This document shows, piece after piece, positions 1 to 8,603 of a stretch of 64,000 nucleotides of DNA (within the stretch, counting starts at the first letter, position 1; each line of letters opens with the position of its first letter). A program made the position numbers and the translations under genes. The DNA is from Yeosuana marina (GTDB lineage Bacteria > Bacteroidota > Bacteroidia > Flavobacteriales > Flavobacteriaceae). The stretch is taken from the NCBI RefSeq assembly GCF_011762485.1, contig NZ_JAAKGI010000007.1, positions 124,001 to 188,000 of the forward strand, read 5' to 3'. The notes beneath the pieces were generated by a model. That model saw only the letters and a list, made by a program, of their open reading frames with translations. It made no database searches and had not been told where the DNA came from.

Positions 1-1
1 C

Positions 2-295
2 GATTATAAAATTGCACCACTGCTCTATATTATTGGATTAGAGAATGCTTTTAAGCATGGGGTGGAGAAATTAAAAGAGAACGCCTATATTCATATCAAA
101 ATCAACACAGATGATGGAATTGTCAGCTTTGAAATAGAAAACAATTTTGAAAAGCCAGAAACAAAACACAAGACTGGAATTGGATTAGAAAATTTAAAAC
201 AAAGATTACAATTACTATATCCAAAAAAGCATCAACTCACTATTGAAAACAACGATTCTGTATATAAATTATCTCTTAAATTAGACACAAAATGA
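2..295 (+). CDS. Sensor histidine kinase, LytS/YehU type, C-terminal part (gene starts before the window)
   Basis: Only the last ~97 codons are present; the reading frame is open from base 2, so the gene begins outside the window. The visible part is the HATPase domain: an N-box ENAFKHG near the start and a G-box GIGLENLKQRL further on, the pattern of the short LytS-like kinases that autophosphorylate on an upstream His and signal to LytTR regulators. Its stop overlaps the start of the next gene (ATGA), so the two are translationally coupled and form one two-component pair. The signal sensed cannot be told from this fragment. Confidence 0.9.
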   Translation, partial: DYKIAPLLYIIGLENAFKHGVEKLKENAYIHIKINTDDGIVSFEIENNFEKPETKHKTGIGLENLKQRLQLLYPKKHQLTIENNDSVYKLSLKLDTK

Positions 296-1005
296 TATAT
301 TATTTAATTGTTGATGATGAACCCATTGCGCATCGTATTATAGAAAAATATTGCAATGATTTACCTTATTTGGAAAAAAAAGGTAATTGCTACAATGCAT
401 TTGAAGCAATGCAATTTTTAAATGAGAATGAAGTCCATTTATTGTTTTTGGATATAAATATGCCCAAATTATCTGGTTTTGATTTTTTAAAAACAATCCC
501 AAATCCACCAAAAATTATTGTAACCACTGCCTACAAAGAGTTTGCATTAGAAGGATACGAGCTTAATATTTCCGATTATTTATTAAAGCCCTTTAGCTTT
601 GAACGTTTTGCCAAAGCAGTCAATAAAACTATAATGAGTCAAGCGATTATTGAAGAAAACACTACTAAAACAGTAATTGAAGATACAAAAACAAAATCTA
701 AAAATTTCTTTTTAAAAGGAGACAAAAAACACCATCAAATACATTTAGAATCTATTTTATTTATAGAAGCTTACGGACATTTTACTAAAGTATATTTAGA
801 AAATGAAATGATTTTAAGTAACGAAAAAATTTCTTCTTTTGAAGAGTTTTTACCAAAAAACGAATTTATTCGCACGCACAAATCATTTATTATTGCCAAA
901 ACAAAAATTAATCAAATTGAAGGAAATAGAATTCTTATTAAAGAGCATAAAATACCAATTGGGCAAACTTATAAAAGTAGAATTAGTAAACTTTATAATT
1001 CTTAA
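292..1005 (+). CDS. LytTR-family response regulator
   Basis: This 237-residue cytosolic DNA-binding regulator has an N-terminal receiver domain (residues ~1-120) with the acidic pair VDDE near the start, the phospho-acceptor Asp54 in LDINMP and the conserved Lys in LLKPFS. The C-terminal LytTR DNA-binding domain occupies ~135-235 (ending in IPIGQTYKSRI). It overlaps the upstream kinase by 4 bases and is its obvious partner. Length and layout are normal for the LytR/AlgR class of Bacteroidota. Target genes are unknown; the AraC-type regulator immediately downstream is a possible but unproven one. Confidence 0.92.
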   Translation: MIYYLIVDDEPIAHRIIEKYCNDLPYLEKKGNCYNAFEAMQFLNENEVHLLFLDINMPKLSGFDFLKTIPNPPKIIVTTAYKEFALEGYELNISDYLLKPFSFERFAKAVNKTIMSQAIIEENTTKTVIEDTKTKSKNFFLKGDKKHHQIHLESILFIEAYGHFTKVYLENEMILSNEKISSFEEFLPKNEFIRTHKSFIIAKTKINQIEGNRILIKEHKIPIGQTYKSRISKLYNS

Positions 1006-1176
1006 TTAACATTCCCTAAATAGTACTAATTAGCTACTATTGATAACAAATAAATTCAAAATTCTATATAATTTTACTAGTCATTGTTTAAAGGATAAAC
1101 AAAAGCGCTTTATGAAATTTAATTAATGTATTATATTTAACTCAAAGTAGAGGATAAATTGTAATACTAATAGTAA

Positions 1177-2256
1177 ATGAATTTTTACATAGAAACCCTT
1201 TTAGTGTCTATTTTGTTATTGGGATTCTATCTATCCAAAAAGCTATTTGTGCTTTCAAAAAATTCAAAATTAATAGCTTTTTATACTTTAACTATCAGTT
1301 TAATTTCATTAAATCAAATACTTTCTTATTACGATCAAACAGTCATTATTTTTCCTATTTTTAATTCCCTCACTGGTTTTTTACTAGCTCCATTATTATT
1401 TTTTCATACCATATCATTACTCAATATTAAAAATTTAAAATCTATAATTTATAAGCATTTTATTGCAAGCATTCCCGCTTTATGTATAATTATATATTGG
1501 ATTTTTGATGATTACAGACGGAAACTTTTAGGTTACAATAACAACTCATACATAACTGCTTTAATTGCTTTACAATTCCTTGTATACATGTTTCTTCTCA
1601 TTTATTTTATAAAAAACAACAAATTACTCATTAAAGCTATTAAGCCTACTTTGCAATATAAGAGGATTAAATTTTCAATCACCTTGTTTTTAATTCAATT
1701 TATAATTACCATTTGCCTAGTAGTAGAGAATTATTTAATTGACGATATGTCCTCTCAATACTTAGTTTTTTTAATCTTTGGTTTATTAATGACCCAACTT
1801 CTTATGATTTTTTATGAATGGAAAAGTAATCCATTGTTTTTTAGAGAAAATGATAACTTAACACACATTACACTTAAAACCAAAAATGATTTAGGAATTA
1901 TTAAGAATGATTCAGATAATCTGATATTACAAGATTTAAAAAAACTTATGTCTGAACAAAAGATTTTTAAAGACTCCAATTTAAATCTGAATGGACTAAG
2001 TGCCAAATTAAATATTTCGGAACATACTTTATCAAAGATTTTAAAAGACACATTCCATTTAACGTACTCTCAATATATCAGTTTTCAAAGACTTGAAGAA
2101 GCTAAAAAATTACTTAAAGAAACTCATAATAACGATTTACGAATTAATGAAATTATGTATGAAGTAGGATTCAATTCTAAGTCAGCATTTAATACTTGGT
2201 TTAAAAAAAACACAGGTTTTACGCCAACTGCTTTCAAAAAAGGTTCTCAAAAATAA
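1177..2256 (+). CDS. Membrane-anchored AraC-family transcriptional regulator
   Basis: Residues ~1-215 of this 359-residue protein are mostly hydrophobic and form about six or seven membrane segments. A linker and a C-terminal AraC-type double helix-turn-helix follow (~residues 255-355). The second HTH has the typical run INEIMYEVGFNSKSAFNTWFKKNTGFTPTAFKK. The plan, an integral membrane sensor fused directly to an AraC DNA-binding domain, is common in Flavobacteria, and ligands are usually unknown. The gene stands alone, 171 bases after the LytTR regulator, and ends in its own hairpin terminator. The following hydrolase gene is a plausible target by position only. Confidence 0.88.
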   Translation: MNFYIETLLVSILLLGFYLSKKLFVLSKNSKLIAFYTLTISLISLNQILSYYDQTVIIFPIFNSLTGFLLAPLLFFHTISLLNIKNLKSIIYKHFIASIPALCIIIYWIFDDYRRKLLGYNNNSYITALIALQFLVYMFLLIYFIKNNKLLIKAIKPTLQYKRIKFSITLFLIQFIITICLVVENYLIDDMSSQYLVFLIFGLLMTQLLMIFYEWKSNPLFFRENDNLTHITLKTKNDLGIIKNDSDNLILQDLKKLMSEQKIFKDSNLNLNGLSAKLNISEHTLSKILKDTFHLTYSQYISFQRLEEAKKLLKETHNNDLRINEIMYEVGFNSKSAFNTWFKKNTGFTPTAFKKGSQK

Positions 2257-2270
2257 AACAGAACCTTTTT
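2237..2270 (+). terminator. Intrinsic terminator overlapping the AraC-regulator stop codon
   Basis: An 11-bp perfect stem (AAAAAGGTTCT / AGAACCTTTTT) has a 12-base loop. The stop codon at 2254-2256 lies inside the loop and the right arm ends in five T. It should end the AraC-regulator transcript before the hydrolase gene at 2341. Confidence 0.7.
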
Positions 2271-2340
2271 AAGTTATAAAAAAAGCCTTTTTAATTTATC
2301 TGTTTTTACTATTGCATGTAACTTTTAAATTTTAGAAACG

Positions 2341-3660
2341 ATGGAATTTATTTTAAAACAGATTTTGAGCATTATAGCATTAGTTTTTATTGCTTTTTCT
2401 GCAGGATGTCAAAACAATCACTCAGATAATAAGAATTTTATTGGCGTTTATGAAGGTAACTTTACGCACGGAAACTTTTCTACTCCCATTCAAATAGAGA
2501 TTGAAAAAGATTCTCTTAATTATTTAGTTTACTTTACCAGTCCAGATCAAAATGCTTATAGAATACCAACCTCAAATGTTTCACAGAAAGGAGACTCTAT
2601 TTATTTTGAGTTAAACAGTGATTATTTTAGTTTTAAATTTAAAAATAAACGTTCCGAAGACGGCACTTACTTAAACGCTAATTTATCGGTTGATAGTATA
2701 TCTCAAAACTTTAAATTAAAAAAGAGTATTAATTTAAAAGAGAGTGAAATTCGTCAAGAAGATGTTTCCTTTAAGTCTAATGATTTAAATTTAAAAGGAA
2801 CTATTTATTTCCCATCTAAACCTTCTAATAAGGTATTGTATTTTGTTACGTCATCCGGAAATTCAGATAGAAGTGCGTCACGAGCTGAAGCTATCAAGTT
2901 TACCAATCAAGGTTTTATTACATTTCATTTTGATAAACGTGGCACCGGCGTTTCAGAAGGAAATTGGAGGAGTTCTTCTATTGAAGAATTATGTATGGAT
3001 GACATAAATGCACTTAAATTTTTATCAAAAAAACTGAACATACCATTTTCTAATATGGGTATTAAAGGAAGTAGTCAAGGAGGAACTAAAGTTCCTTATA
3101 TTTTAAGCAAAATAGAAAATCTGGCTTTTGGTATTGTTGTGAGCTGCCCATCTACTTCGTTATTAGAAAGTGATTTAAATTACTGGAAAAACAATAATCA
3201 ATCAACAATCGAACATAAATATTTTGACGAAGCTTTTTCTTTAGAGCGTTTAGTTTACCAATATATTGGTGGAATAACAACACGAGAAACGCTTGAAGAA
3301 TCAATTATTCAAAACAAACATAAACCTTGGTTTTCAAAGTTATGGATACCTAACTTGGACGAAGTTGAAATTGACAGAAAGCTTCAATTTACACCGATGC
3401 CCTATTTTAAATTAATAAATCAGCCACTATTAATAATCCAAGGAACTAAGGACGAAATTATTCCAGAAGAAAGTAGTGCTTCAATTTTTGAAGTTTTAAA
3501 AAATAAACAGAACTACTCAAAAGTTGTTTTACTAACGGATGCAAATCACTCAATGCAATTAGTAGGAAATAGTGATTTCCCGTATTGGCCAATGCCACAT
3601 CCTGAATATCTATCCTCAATTTATGATTGGCTGAACAACTTACCAATTCAGTTTAATTAG
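2341..3660 (+). CDS. Alpha/beta hydrolase lipoprotein with N-terminal beta-rich domain
   Basis: This is a 439-residue exported protein. Residues 1-23 form a lipoprotein signal with the sequence FSAGC before the modified Cys. Residues ~30-130 form a beta-rich domain (GVYEGNF... start). An alpha/beta hydrolase fold follows, with nucleophile elbow GSSQGG (Ser245), a candidate acid in GTKDEIIPEES and the His in DANHSMQ. The set fits an esterase, lipase or peptidase of the prolyl-oligopeptidase-like class; the substrate is not deducible. The same two-domain plan recurs in the gene at 4460, suggesting an old duplication. It lies 84 bases after the AraC-type regulator. Confidence 0.8.
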   Translation: MEFILKQILSIIALVFIAFSAGCQNNHSDNKNFIGVYEGNFTHGNFSTPIQIEIEKDSLNYLVYFTSPDQNAYRIPTSNVSQKGDSIYFELNSDYFSFKFKNKRSEDGTYLNANLSVDSISQNFKLKKSINLKESEIRQEDVSFKSNDLNLKGTIYFPSKPSNKVLYFVTSSGNSDRSASRAEAIKFTNQGFITFHFDKRGTGVSEGNWRSSSIEELCMDDINALKFLSKKLNIPFSNMGIKGSSQGGTKVPYILSKIENLAFGIVVSCPSTSLLESDLNYWKNNNQSTIEHKYFDEAFSLERLVYQYIGGITTRETLEESIIQNKHKPWFSKLWIPNLDEVEIDRKLQFTPMPYFKLINQPLLIIQGTKDEIIPEESSASIFEVLKNKQNYSKVVLLTDANHSMQLVGNSDFPYWPMPHPEYLSSIYDWLNNLPIQFN

Positions 3661-3897
3661 GATGCCCCAAATTCAAACCAAATTCTAATTTACTCTATCC
3701 AGGAATTGCCCCCATTTTTTAGCTAACAATATCTAATTATGTATAATTAAGTTACCCCATTTCTCTATTAAATGATAACCAGCAAAATTTGTTATTTCAA
3801 TTGCCTATGCGCCTTTTAATCTCATTTTTTATATAATTTTTAAATTAAAGTGTAATAATTATTGTTTTAAGACACTAACCAAGAAAGCATTAACATT

Positions 3898-4350
3898 ATG
3901 ACACTAAATAAAGCAACTAACTTTTTTGAAAGCTTAGTATCTAAAACAGATAATAAATCTGAAATTAAAGTTTACGAAAAATTTCTTGACATTCTAAACG
4001 AATTAAAAACCAGAGAGTTCTCTCAAGAAGAAATTCATTCTATTGAGATGGAACTTGAGAACTTAAATTTAAAATCAAATCCTGAAAACAGAAAAAAATA
4101 CTTTAAGAAAGCATTAAGTAAATTTGAGAACTATTTAAAGGATGTATTTTCCTTAACTTCTAAAGGGTATTATACCAATCTTGGTATAGGTTTAGGATTA
4201 ACTTTTGGAATTCTTTTTGGAATTGTGTTTTTATCAAGTCTTGAGCGGTCTTTAGGTATTGCTTTGGGTTTAAGTTTTGGAATGTTAATTGGGTTAGCTG
4301 TTGGCAAATCTCTGGACTCCAAAGCCAAAAGTGAAGGCAGAATGATTTAA
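3898..4350 (+). CDS. Small membrane protein with glycine-zipper C-terminus, function unknown
   Basis: I do not recognise this 150-residue protein. Residues ~1-95 are charged and predicted helical (Lys/Glu-rich). Residues ~100-142 form two hydrophobic segments densely spaced with Gly (GIGLGLTFGILFG and GIALGLSFGMLIGLAVG), separated by a short SSLERS turn. That GxxxG-like pattern promotes tight helix packing and is typical of oligomerising membrane proteins. The likely topology is a cytosolic head with a C-terminal hairpin in the membrane. It is monocistronic, with 237 featureless bases upstream. Confidence 0.6.
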   Translation: MTLNKATNFFESLVSKTDNKSEIKVYEKFLDILNELKTREFSQEEIHSIEMELENLNLKSNPENRKKYFKKALSKFENYLKDVFSLTSKGYYTNLGIGLGLTFGILFGIVFLSSLERSLGIALGLSFGMLIGLAVGKSLDSKAKSEGRMI

Positions 4351-4408
4351 ATTATCTCTCTGCGTTTTAAAATTTAATTATCAACACTATACATTTTACT
4401 AATTATAA

Positions 4409-4439
4409 CGCTAATTATTTAGCGTGGACTTTTACGTCC
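4409..4439 (+). other. Two adjacent short hairpins upstream of the hydrolase start
   Basis: The first hairpin is CGCTAA-TTAT-TTAGCG (4409-4424). The second, directly after it, is GGAC-TTTTAC-GTCC (4426-4439). Neither is followed by a T-run, so they do not look like a terminator; they lie 21 bases before the ATG at 4460. They could be leader structure or an operator; this is inference. Confidence 0.3.
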
Positions 4440-4459
4440 AAATTCTAAAAATAAAATTT

Positions 4460-5866
4460 ATGAAAACTAAACTAATAACAACACTTTTAATAGCATTCTC
4501 CATATTGAATGTAGTTTCACAAGATCTTTCAGGCGTATGGCATGGCTTCACAAAAAACCCAGATAATAAAGAAATTCTCTTTGTCTTTCTTTTTGAAAAA
4601 ACCGAAAGTGGTTTTGTTTCAACCATGGCTGTTCCAACTTTTGACGTTTCAGGTATCAAACCTAAAACAACCACTTTTAAAAATGGAAAATTAAGCATAG
4701 ATGGTTCAAATGTCGGTATGAAATACGAAGGAATATTAAACGAAACTAGCAATCAAATAGAAGGTAATTATACTGAAGGCGGCGTTCTACTCACTTTAAA
4801 TCTTAAAAAAGGGAATCCTAAAATGGCTAATCTTAACAGACCTCAAGAGCCTGTAAAACCTTATCCGTATTATGAAAAGGATGTGGTTTTTAAAAATACC
4901 AAAGCAAACGTCACATTAGCAGGAACATTTACAAGACCCAATAAAGAAGGAAAATATCCTGTGGTCGTTTTAATAAGCGGAAGTGGCAGACATGACAGAG
5001 ATGGAAGCATTCCTATGCACAAACCTTTTTTGGTTTTATCAGATTATCTTACTCGTAAAGGCATTGCTGTATTGCGATTTGACGATCGTGGTTTTGGCAA
5101 ATCTACGGGAGATTTTAGTAAAGCCACAACAGCTGATTTTGCTCAGGATGTTTTAAGTGCGGTTCAGTATTTAAAATCGAGATCAGATATCAATCCAAAA
5201 AAAATAGGGTTGATTGGCCATAGCGAAGGAGGTATTGTTGCGCCATTGGCAGCCAATCAAACAAAAGATGTTTCGTTTATTGTTGCTTTAGCAGCAACGG
5301 GAATTCCTGGAAGCGAAGTATCTGTTATGCAATCAAAAACACTAAGACCTTTTCCTGTTTCTAATGTAGCAGAATTTGAACGAAATGTAAGAAAAGCAAT
5401 TAAAATAGCATCTTCTGAAGACGACATTATACAAAAAAGAAAAGAACTCTTGGCACATAACAACTCTTACCTCGCTCCTATTTTAAAATCTTTAGGAGCT
5501 ACCGATGAAAATATTTCAACTTTTATTGAAAAAGAAACCGAGTCTGTTTTAAAACCTTGGAATACTTATTTCTATAACTATAATCCAACAAATGAGTTTG
5601 AAAAATTAAGTATTCCTGTGTTATCCTTAAATGGAAGTAAGGATACACAAGTTAATGCAACAATTAATCAAAATGCCATACGAAAAGCTTTAATTAAAGG
5701 AGGTAATAATAATTATAAGATTGTAGAATTAAAAAATTTAAATCATTTATTTCAAGAATGTAAAACGGGAAACATTAATGAATATAAAGATATAAAACAA
5801 ACAATATCACCCATTGCATTGAAAGAAATTTCTAATTGGATTTTGGAAATAATCCGGATAAAATAA
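4460..5866 (+). CDS. Secreted alpha/beta hydrolase (acyl-hydrolase or peptidase type)
   Basis: The start is taken at the ATG at 4460, not the in-frame GTG at 4424, because it directly begins a clean signal peptide (MKTKLITTLLIAFSILNVVSQ). The 468-residue product has an N-terminal beta-rich domain (~25-120, GVWHGF...) and an alpha/beta hydrolase domain with an oxyanion region LISGSGRHDRDG. The nucleophile is in GHSEGG (Ser255); the acid is in NGSKDTQV and the His in NLNHLFQ. Such proteins are usually annotated as periplasmic S9-like hydrolases, and the substrate is open. The domain layout matches the 2341 gene. Confidence 0.82.
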   Translation: MKTKLITTLLIAFSILNVVSQDLSGVWHGFTKNPDNKEILFVFLFEKTESGFVSTMAVPTFDVSGIKPKTTTFKNGKLSIDGSNVGMKYEGILNETSNQIEGNYTEGGVLLTLNLKKGNPKMANLNRPQEPVKPYPYYEKDVVFKNTKANVTLAGTFTRPNKEGKYPVVVLISGSGRHDRDGSIPMHKPFLVLSDYLTRKGIAVLRFDDRGFGKSTGDFSKATTADFAQDVLSAVQYLKSRSDINPKKIGLIGHSEGGIVAPLAANQTKDVSFIVALAATGIPGSEVSVMQSKTLRPFPVSNVAEFERNVRKAIKIASSEDDIIQKRKELLAHNNSYLAPILKSLGATDENISTFIEKETESVLKPWNTYFYNYNPTNEFEKLSIPVLSLNGSKDTQVNATINQNAIRKALIKGGNNNYKIVELKNLNHLFQECKTGNINEYKDIKQTISPIALKEISNWILEIIRIK

Positions 5867-5954
5867 AAAATTAATATATTCTGTCATATTTTCTTAAAGT
5901 TTGTAACTAACTATAATAGAAACACTAAAAAGAATCATTTAAATTTTTAAGAAA

Positions 5955-6164
5955 ATGGAAAACAAAAAAAAATTAATTCAAATTTTAACAAAAATTCAAA
6001 TAATCAGCAGTATTATTTGGGCTATTCTACTAATAGTTTGCTACCAAGTATTGGGTGAATCATATAAGGAAATTAGCCTTATACTTATTTGCGGTTTCTT
6101 TATTGAATTTTTGCTGATAAGTTCAACTAAAAACAATTTAAAAAAAGCAAATAGCGAAAATTAA
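5955..6164 (+). CDS. Small two-helix membrane protein, unknown
   Basis: A 69-residue protein with two hydrophobic helices (~residues 15-33 and 41-57) and Lys-rich ends. No family is recognised. It ends 35 bases before the ECF sigma-factor gene and is on the same strand, so it may be co-transcribed with it. Small inner-membrane proteins beside ECF sigma genes sometimes modulate them, but nothing in this sequence proves that here. Confidence 0.55.
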   Translation: MENKKKLIQILTKIQIISSIIWAILLIVCYQVLGESYKEISLILICGFFIEFLLISSTKNNLKKANSEN

Positions 6165-6199
6165 TTGACAGGATTAACCTTCTGAAACATTTAAAAAGA

Positions 6200-6712
6200 A
6201 TGTATAAAGAAAAAGACGATAATTTTTTTGAAGAAATTCTTGAAAGGAATAAATATAAAATATACAGGATTTGCAATATTTATGCTGTTAATCCAATAGA
6301 ACCTCAAGATCTCTTTCAAGAAGTTATTTTTCAAATTTGGAAATCTATTGACAAATTTGAAGGTAAATCATCTGTCGATACCTGGGTATACAAGATTACT
6401 ATTAATGTTTGCTTGCGTTCAAAAATGAAATTTGCTAAAAGCAATGACAAGACAGACCGGTTTGAATCAATTCATTTTACGCGTATAGATAAAGAAATTA
6501 ATACTTCTGAACAGGAGAAATTCAATTATTTAAAAGAGTGCATTTCAACTTTAAATGAAACAGACACTTCACTTATTGCTCTTTATTTAGATGATCTATC
6601 TTATACAGAAATTGGGGTAATTACTGGATTATCAGAAAATCATATTGCAGTAAAAATGAAGAGAATTAGAAAAAAGTTATTTGAATGTATAACACCAAAA
6701 ATAAAATGTTAG
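6200..6712 (+). CDS. ECF-type RNA polymerase sigma factor
   Basis: A 170-residue protein with region sigma2 at ~15-80 (QDLFQEVIFQIWKSIDKFEGKSSVDTWVYKIT, the -10-recognising and polymerase-binding part). Region sigma4 is at ~110-165 (LNETDTSLIALYLDDLSYTEIGVITGLSENHIAVKMKRIRKKL, a helix-turn-helix for the -35). The size is normal for the group. The final codons overlap the next gene by 7 bases, so the downstream membrane protein is translationally coupled and is the best candidate for its regulator. Confidence 0.9.
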   Translation: MYKEKDDNFFEEILERNKYKIYRICNIYAVNPIEPQDLFQEVIFQIWKSIDKFEGKSSVDTWVYKITINVCLRSKMKFAKSNDKTDRFESIHFTRIDKEINTSEQEKFNYLKECISTLNETDTSLIALYLDDLSYTEIGVITGLSENHIAVKMKRIRKKLFECITPKIKC

Positions 6713-7341
6713 AACAAGAATTAAAAGATATTTGGAATAATGCTTCTCAAACGGCAAAAATATCAATTGAAACAAATCAGTTGGTGGAAGAATTGAACAA
6801 TAAAGTAAGTCGCATACAAAAAAAGATTCGAATAAGAGATATTAGAGAAATGTCTGCATCTGCAATTGGGATACTCCTTTTTGACTATTTATTATACGAA
6901 ATCCCATTTCCTATTACTAAAGTGGCTTGTGGTTTGGCGATTGCCTGGTTCGTATTTGTTATTTTAAAATTCAAAAAATCAAAAACACAAAACATTAAAA
7001 CTGATTTTTCGTTGTCGCTAACGGAACAACTTAATAATCAAAAAACAATGATGGCTCAGCAGGCAAACCTATTAGACACGGCTCTTTATTGGTATGCTAT
7101 CCCTCCTTTTATCATGAATTTTATATTCATTTTAGGGTTAGAAAACCCGGCCGATTACAATTGGACTAATAGTATTGCCGCAAAAATATTACCTCTTTCC
7201 TCCAATTTAAAAATAATAACCTTAACTGGTTTAGCATTATTTTATGCATTTACTTTTTGGGTTAATAAAAGAGCTTTAACCAAAGATGTAAAACCAATTA
7301 TAGAAAGCATTGAAACAATGCAACAACAAATAAAAAAATAA
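6706..7341 (+). CDS. Membrane protein coupled to the ECF sigma factor (candidate anti-sigma)
   Basis: The start is taken at the ATG at 6706, inside the last codons of the sigma gene; an ATG 21 bases upstream is also in frame. The 211-residue product has a soluble N-terminus (~1-45, LEQELKDIWNN...) that is amphipathic and could bind the sigma factor. About four membrane helices follow (~50-67, 72-88, 130-145, 170-190), with a short soluble C-terminus. The overlap with the sigma gene, the topology and the position are those of an anti-sigma factor, but no recognised anti-sigma domain (such as a zinc-binding HxxxCxxC) is present, so the role is inferred. Confidence 0.6.
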   Translation: MLEQELKDIWNNASQTAKISIETNQLVEELNNKVSRIQKKIRIRDIREMSASAIGILLFDYLLYEIPFPITKVACGLAIAWFVFVILKFKKSKTQNIKTDFSLSLTEQLNNQKTMMAQQANLLDTALYWYAIPPFIMNFIFILGLENPADYNWTNSIAAKILPLSSNLKIITLTGLALFYAFTFWVNKRALTKDVKPIIESIETMQQQIKK

Positions 7342-7346
7342 TATCA

Positions 7347-8315
7347 ATGAAAGAAATAATATTTATACTTAGTGCCTTTTTATTTATCAACAACGCTTTT
7401 GCTCAAAACGAGAGTGAGGTAACAAAAACTGTCGCAAATAATTTTCAACAAAAATACAACGCCAATGATTATCAAGGCATTTATGAGATGTTTTCCAACG
7501 AAATGAAAAACTTTATGCCACTCGAAAAAACATTAGCTTTTTTACGTGGGTTAAATTCAGAAGCTGGTGCTATCAAGACAAAATCTTTTGTGAAATACGA
7601 ACAACCAAATGTAGCGTTGTACAAAACAAACTTTGAACGTATTGTAGTTGCCCTTTATATTTCTGTTGATGAAAATTCTAATATAAACGGATTAATGGTG
7701 AAACCGTTTAAGGAAGAAAACTTACCTGAACTTAATCGCAATGTTTCTAAATTAAAACTCCCTTTTAATGAAGAGTGGACTGTGCTTTGGGGAGGAGACA
7801 CCAAAGAACTAAACTATCACGTGATTGATAATGCTCAAAAAAATGCTTTTGATTTTGTAATTACAAATCAACAAGGCAAGAGCTATGAAAACGAGGGAAA
7901 AACTAATGAAGATTTTTATGCCTTCGGGAAGCAACTTATTTCACCAACAGACGGAGAAGTCGTATTAGTTGTTGATGGCATTAAGGATAATAAACCGGGA
8001 ATTCCAAATCCATTATATGTACCTGGAAATACGGTGATAATAAAAACGGAGAACAACGAATATCTATTTTTTGCGCACTTTAAACTTCACTCTATTGTTG
8101 TTAAACAAGGGCAAATGGTAAAACAAGGAGATGTGTTGGGCTTGTGCGGAAACTCTGGTAATTCTACTGAACCACATTTGCATTTTCATATTCAAAATGT
8201 CGAGGATATGAATAAAGCTACTGGTGCTAAATCCTATTTTGAAAATATTTTGGTGAATGGAGAATTAAAAAATGAATATTCTCCCGTTAAAACTGAAAAA
8301 GTAAAAAACAAATAA
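7347..8315 (+). CDS. M23-family metallopeptidase with N-terminal DUF3887 domain
   Basis: A 322-residue exported protein with signal peptide MKEIIFILSAFLFINNAFAQ. A DUF3887-like domain at ~22-125 is a cystatin/NTF2-like fold often fused to hydrolases. A LytM/M23 fold follows at ~150-315, with zinc-binding Asp in AFDFVI and the HLHFHI motif near 275. M23 enzymes cut peptidoglycan cross-links or surface peptides. It starts 5 bases after the putative anti-sigma gene, so the sigma factor probably controls an envelope-directed peptidase. The first zinc-site His in the usual HxxxD is not obvious, as in related two-domain members I recall. Confidence 0.85.
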   Translation: MKEIIFILSAFLFINNAFAQNESEVTKTVANNFQQKYNANDYQGIYEMFSNEMKNFMPLEKTLAFLRGLNSEAGAIKTKSFVKYEQPNVALYKTNFERIVVALYISVDENSNINGLMVKPFKEENLPELNRNVSKLKLPFNEEWTVLWGGDTKELNYHVIDNAQKNAFDFVITNQQGKSYENEGKTNEDFYAFGKQLISPTDGEVVLVVDGIKDNKPGIPNPLYVPGNTVIIKTENNEYLFFAHFKLHSIVVKQGQMVKQGDVLGLCGNSGNSTEPHLHFHIQNVEDMNKATGAKSYFENILVNGELKNEYSPVKTEKVKNK

Positions 8316-8603
8316 CAACTGTAGCGCAAACCCGGATAAAAAATTGCTTTACTATTACTTGTTTTCAAAAATTCCAGCAGACTTTTTATTCTATATATAT
8401 TTGCTACTATGGTATATCAAATATTAAAAAAAATGGTTTTTAGTATGTTGTCCATATTTAATGACGAGACTTAAGCGCTATCTAATCAATCAATACAACT
8501 CAGATATAAAAAACAACATTTGGGTCATTATTAATAGTAAAAATAAGATTGCGACTATAATTTAGCGCTATATAAAAGTGATTATTAAAACAATTATACT
8601 ATT

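Noticed and set aside
3898..4350. The glycine-zipper protein as a holin or toxin.
   Set aside because: It has a long charged cytosolic head and no partner lysis or antitoxin gene nearby; the Gly pattern alone is not enough.
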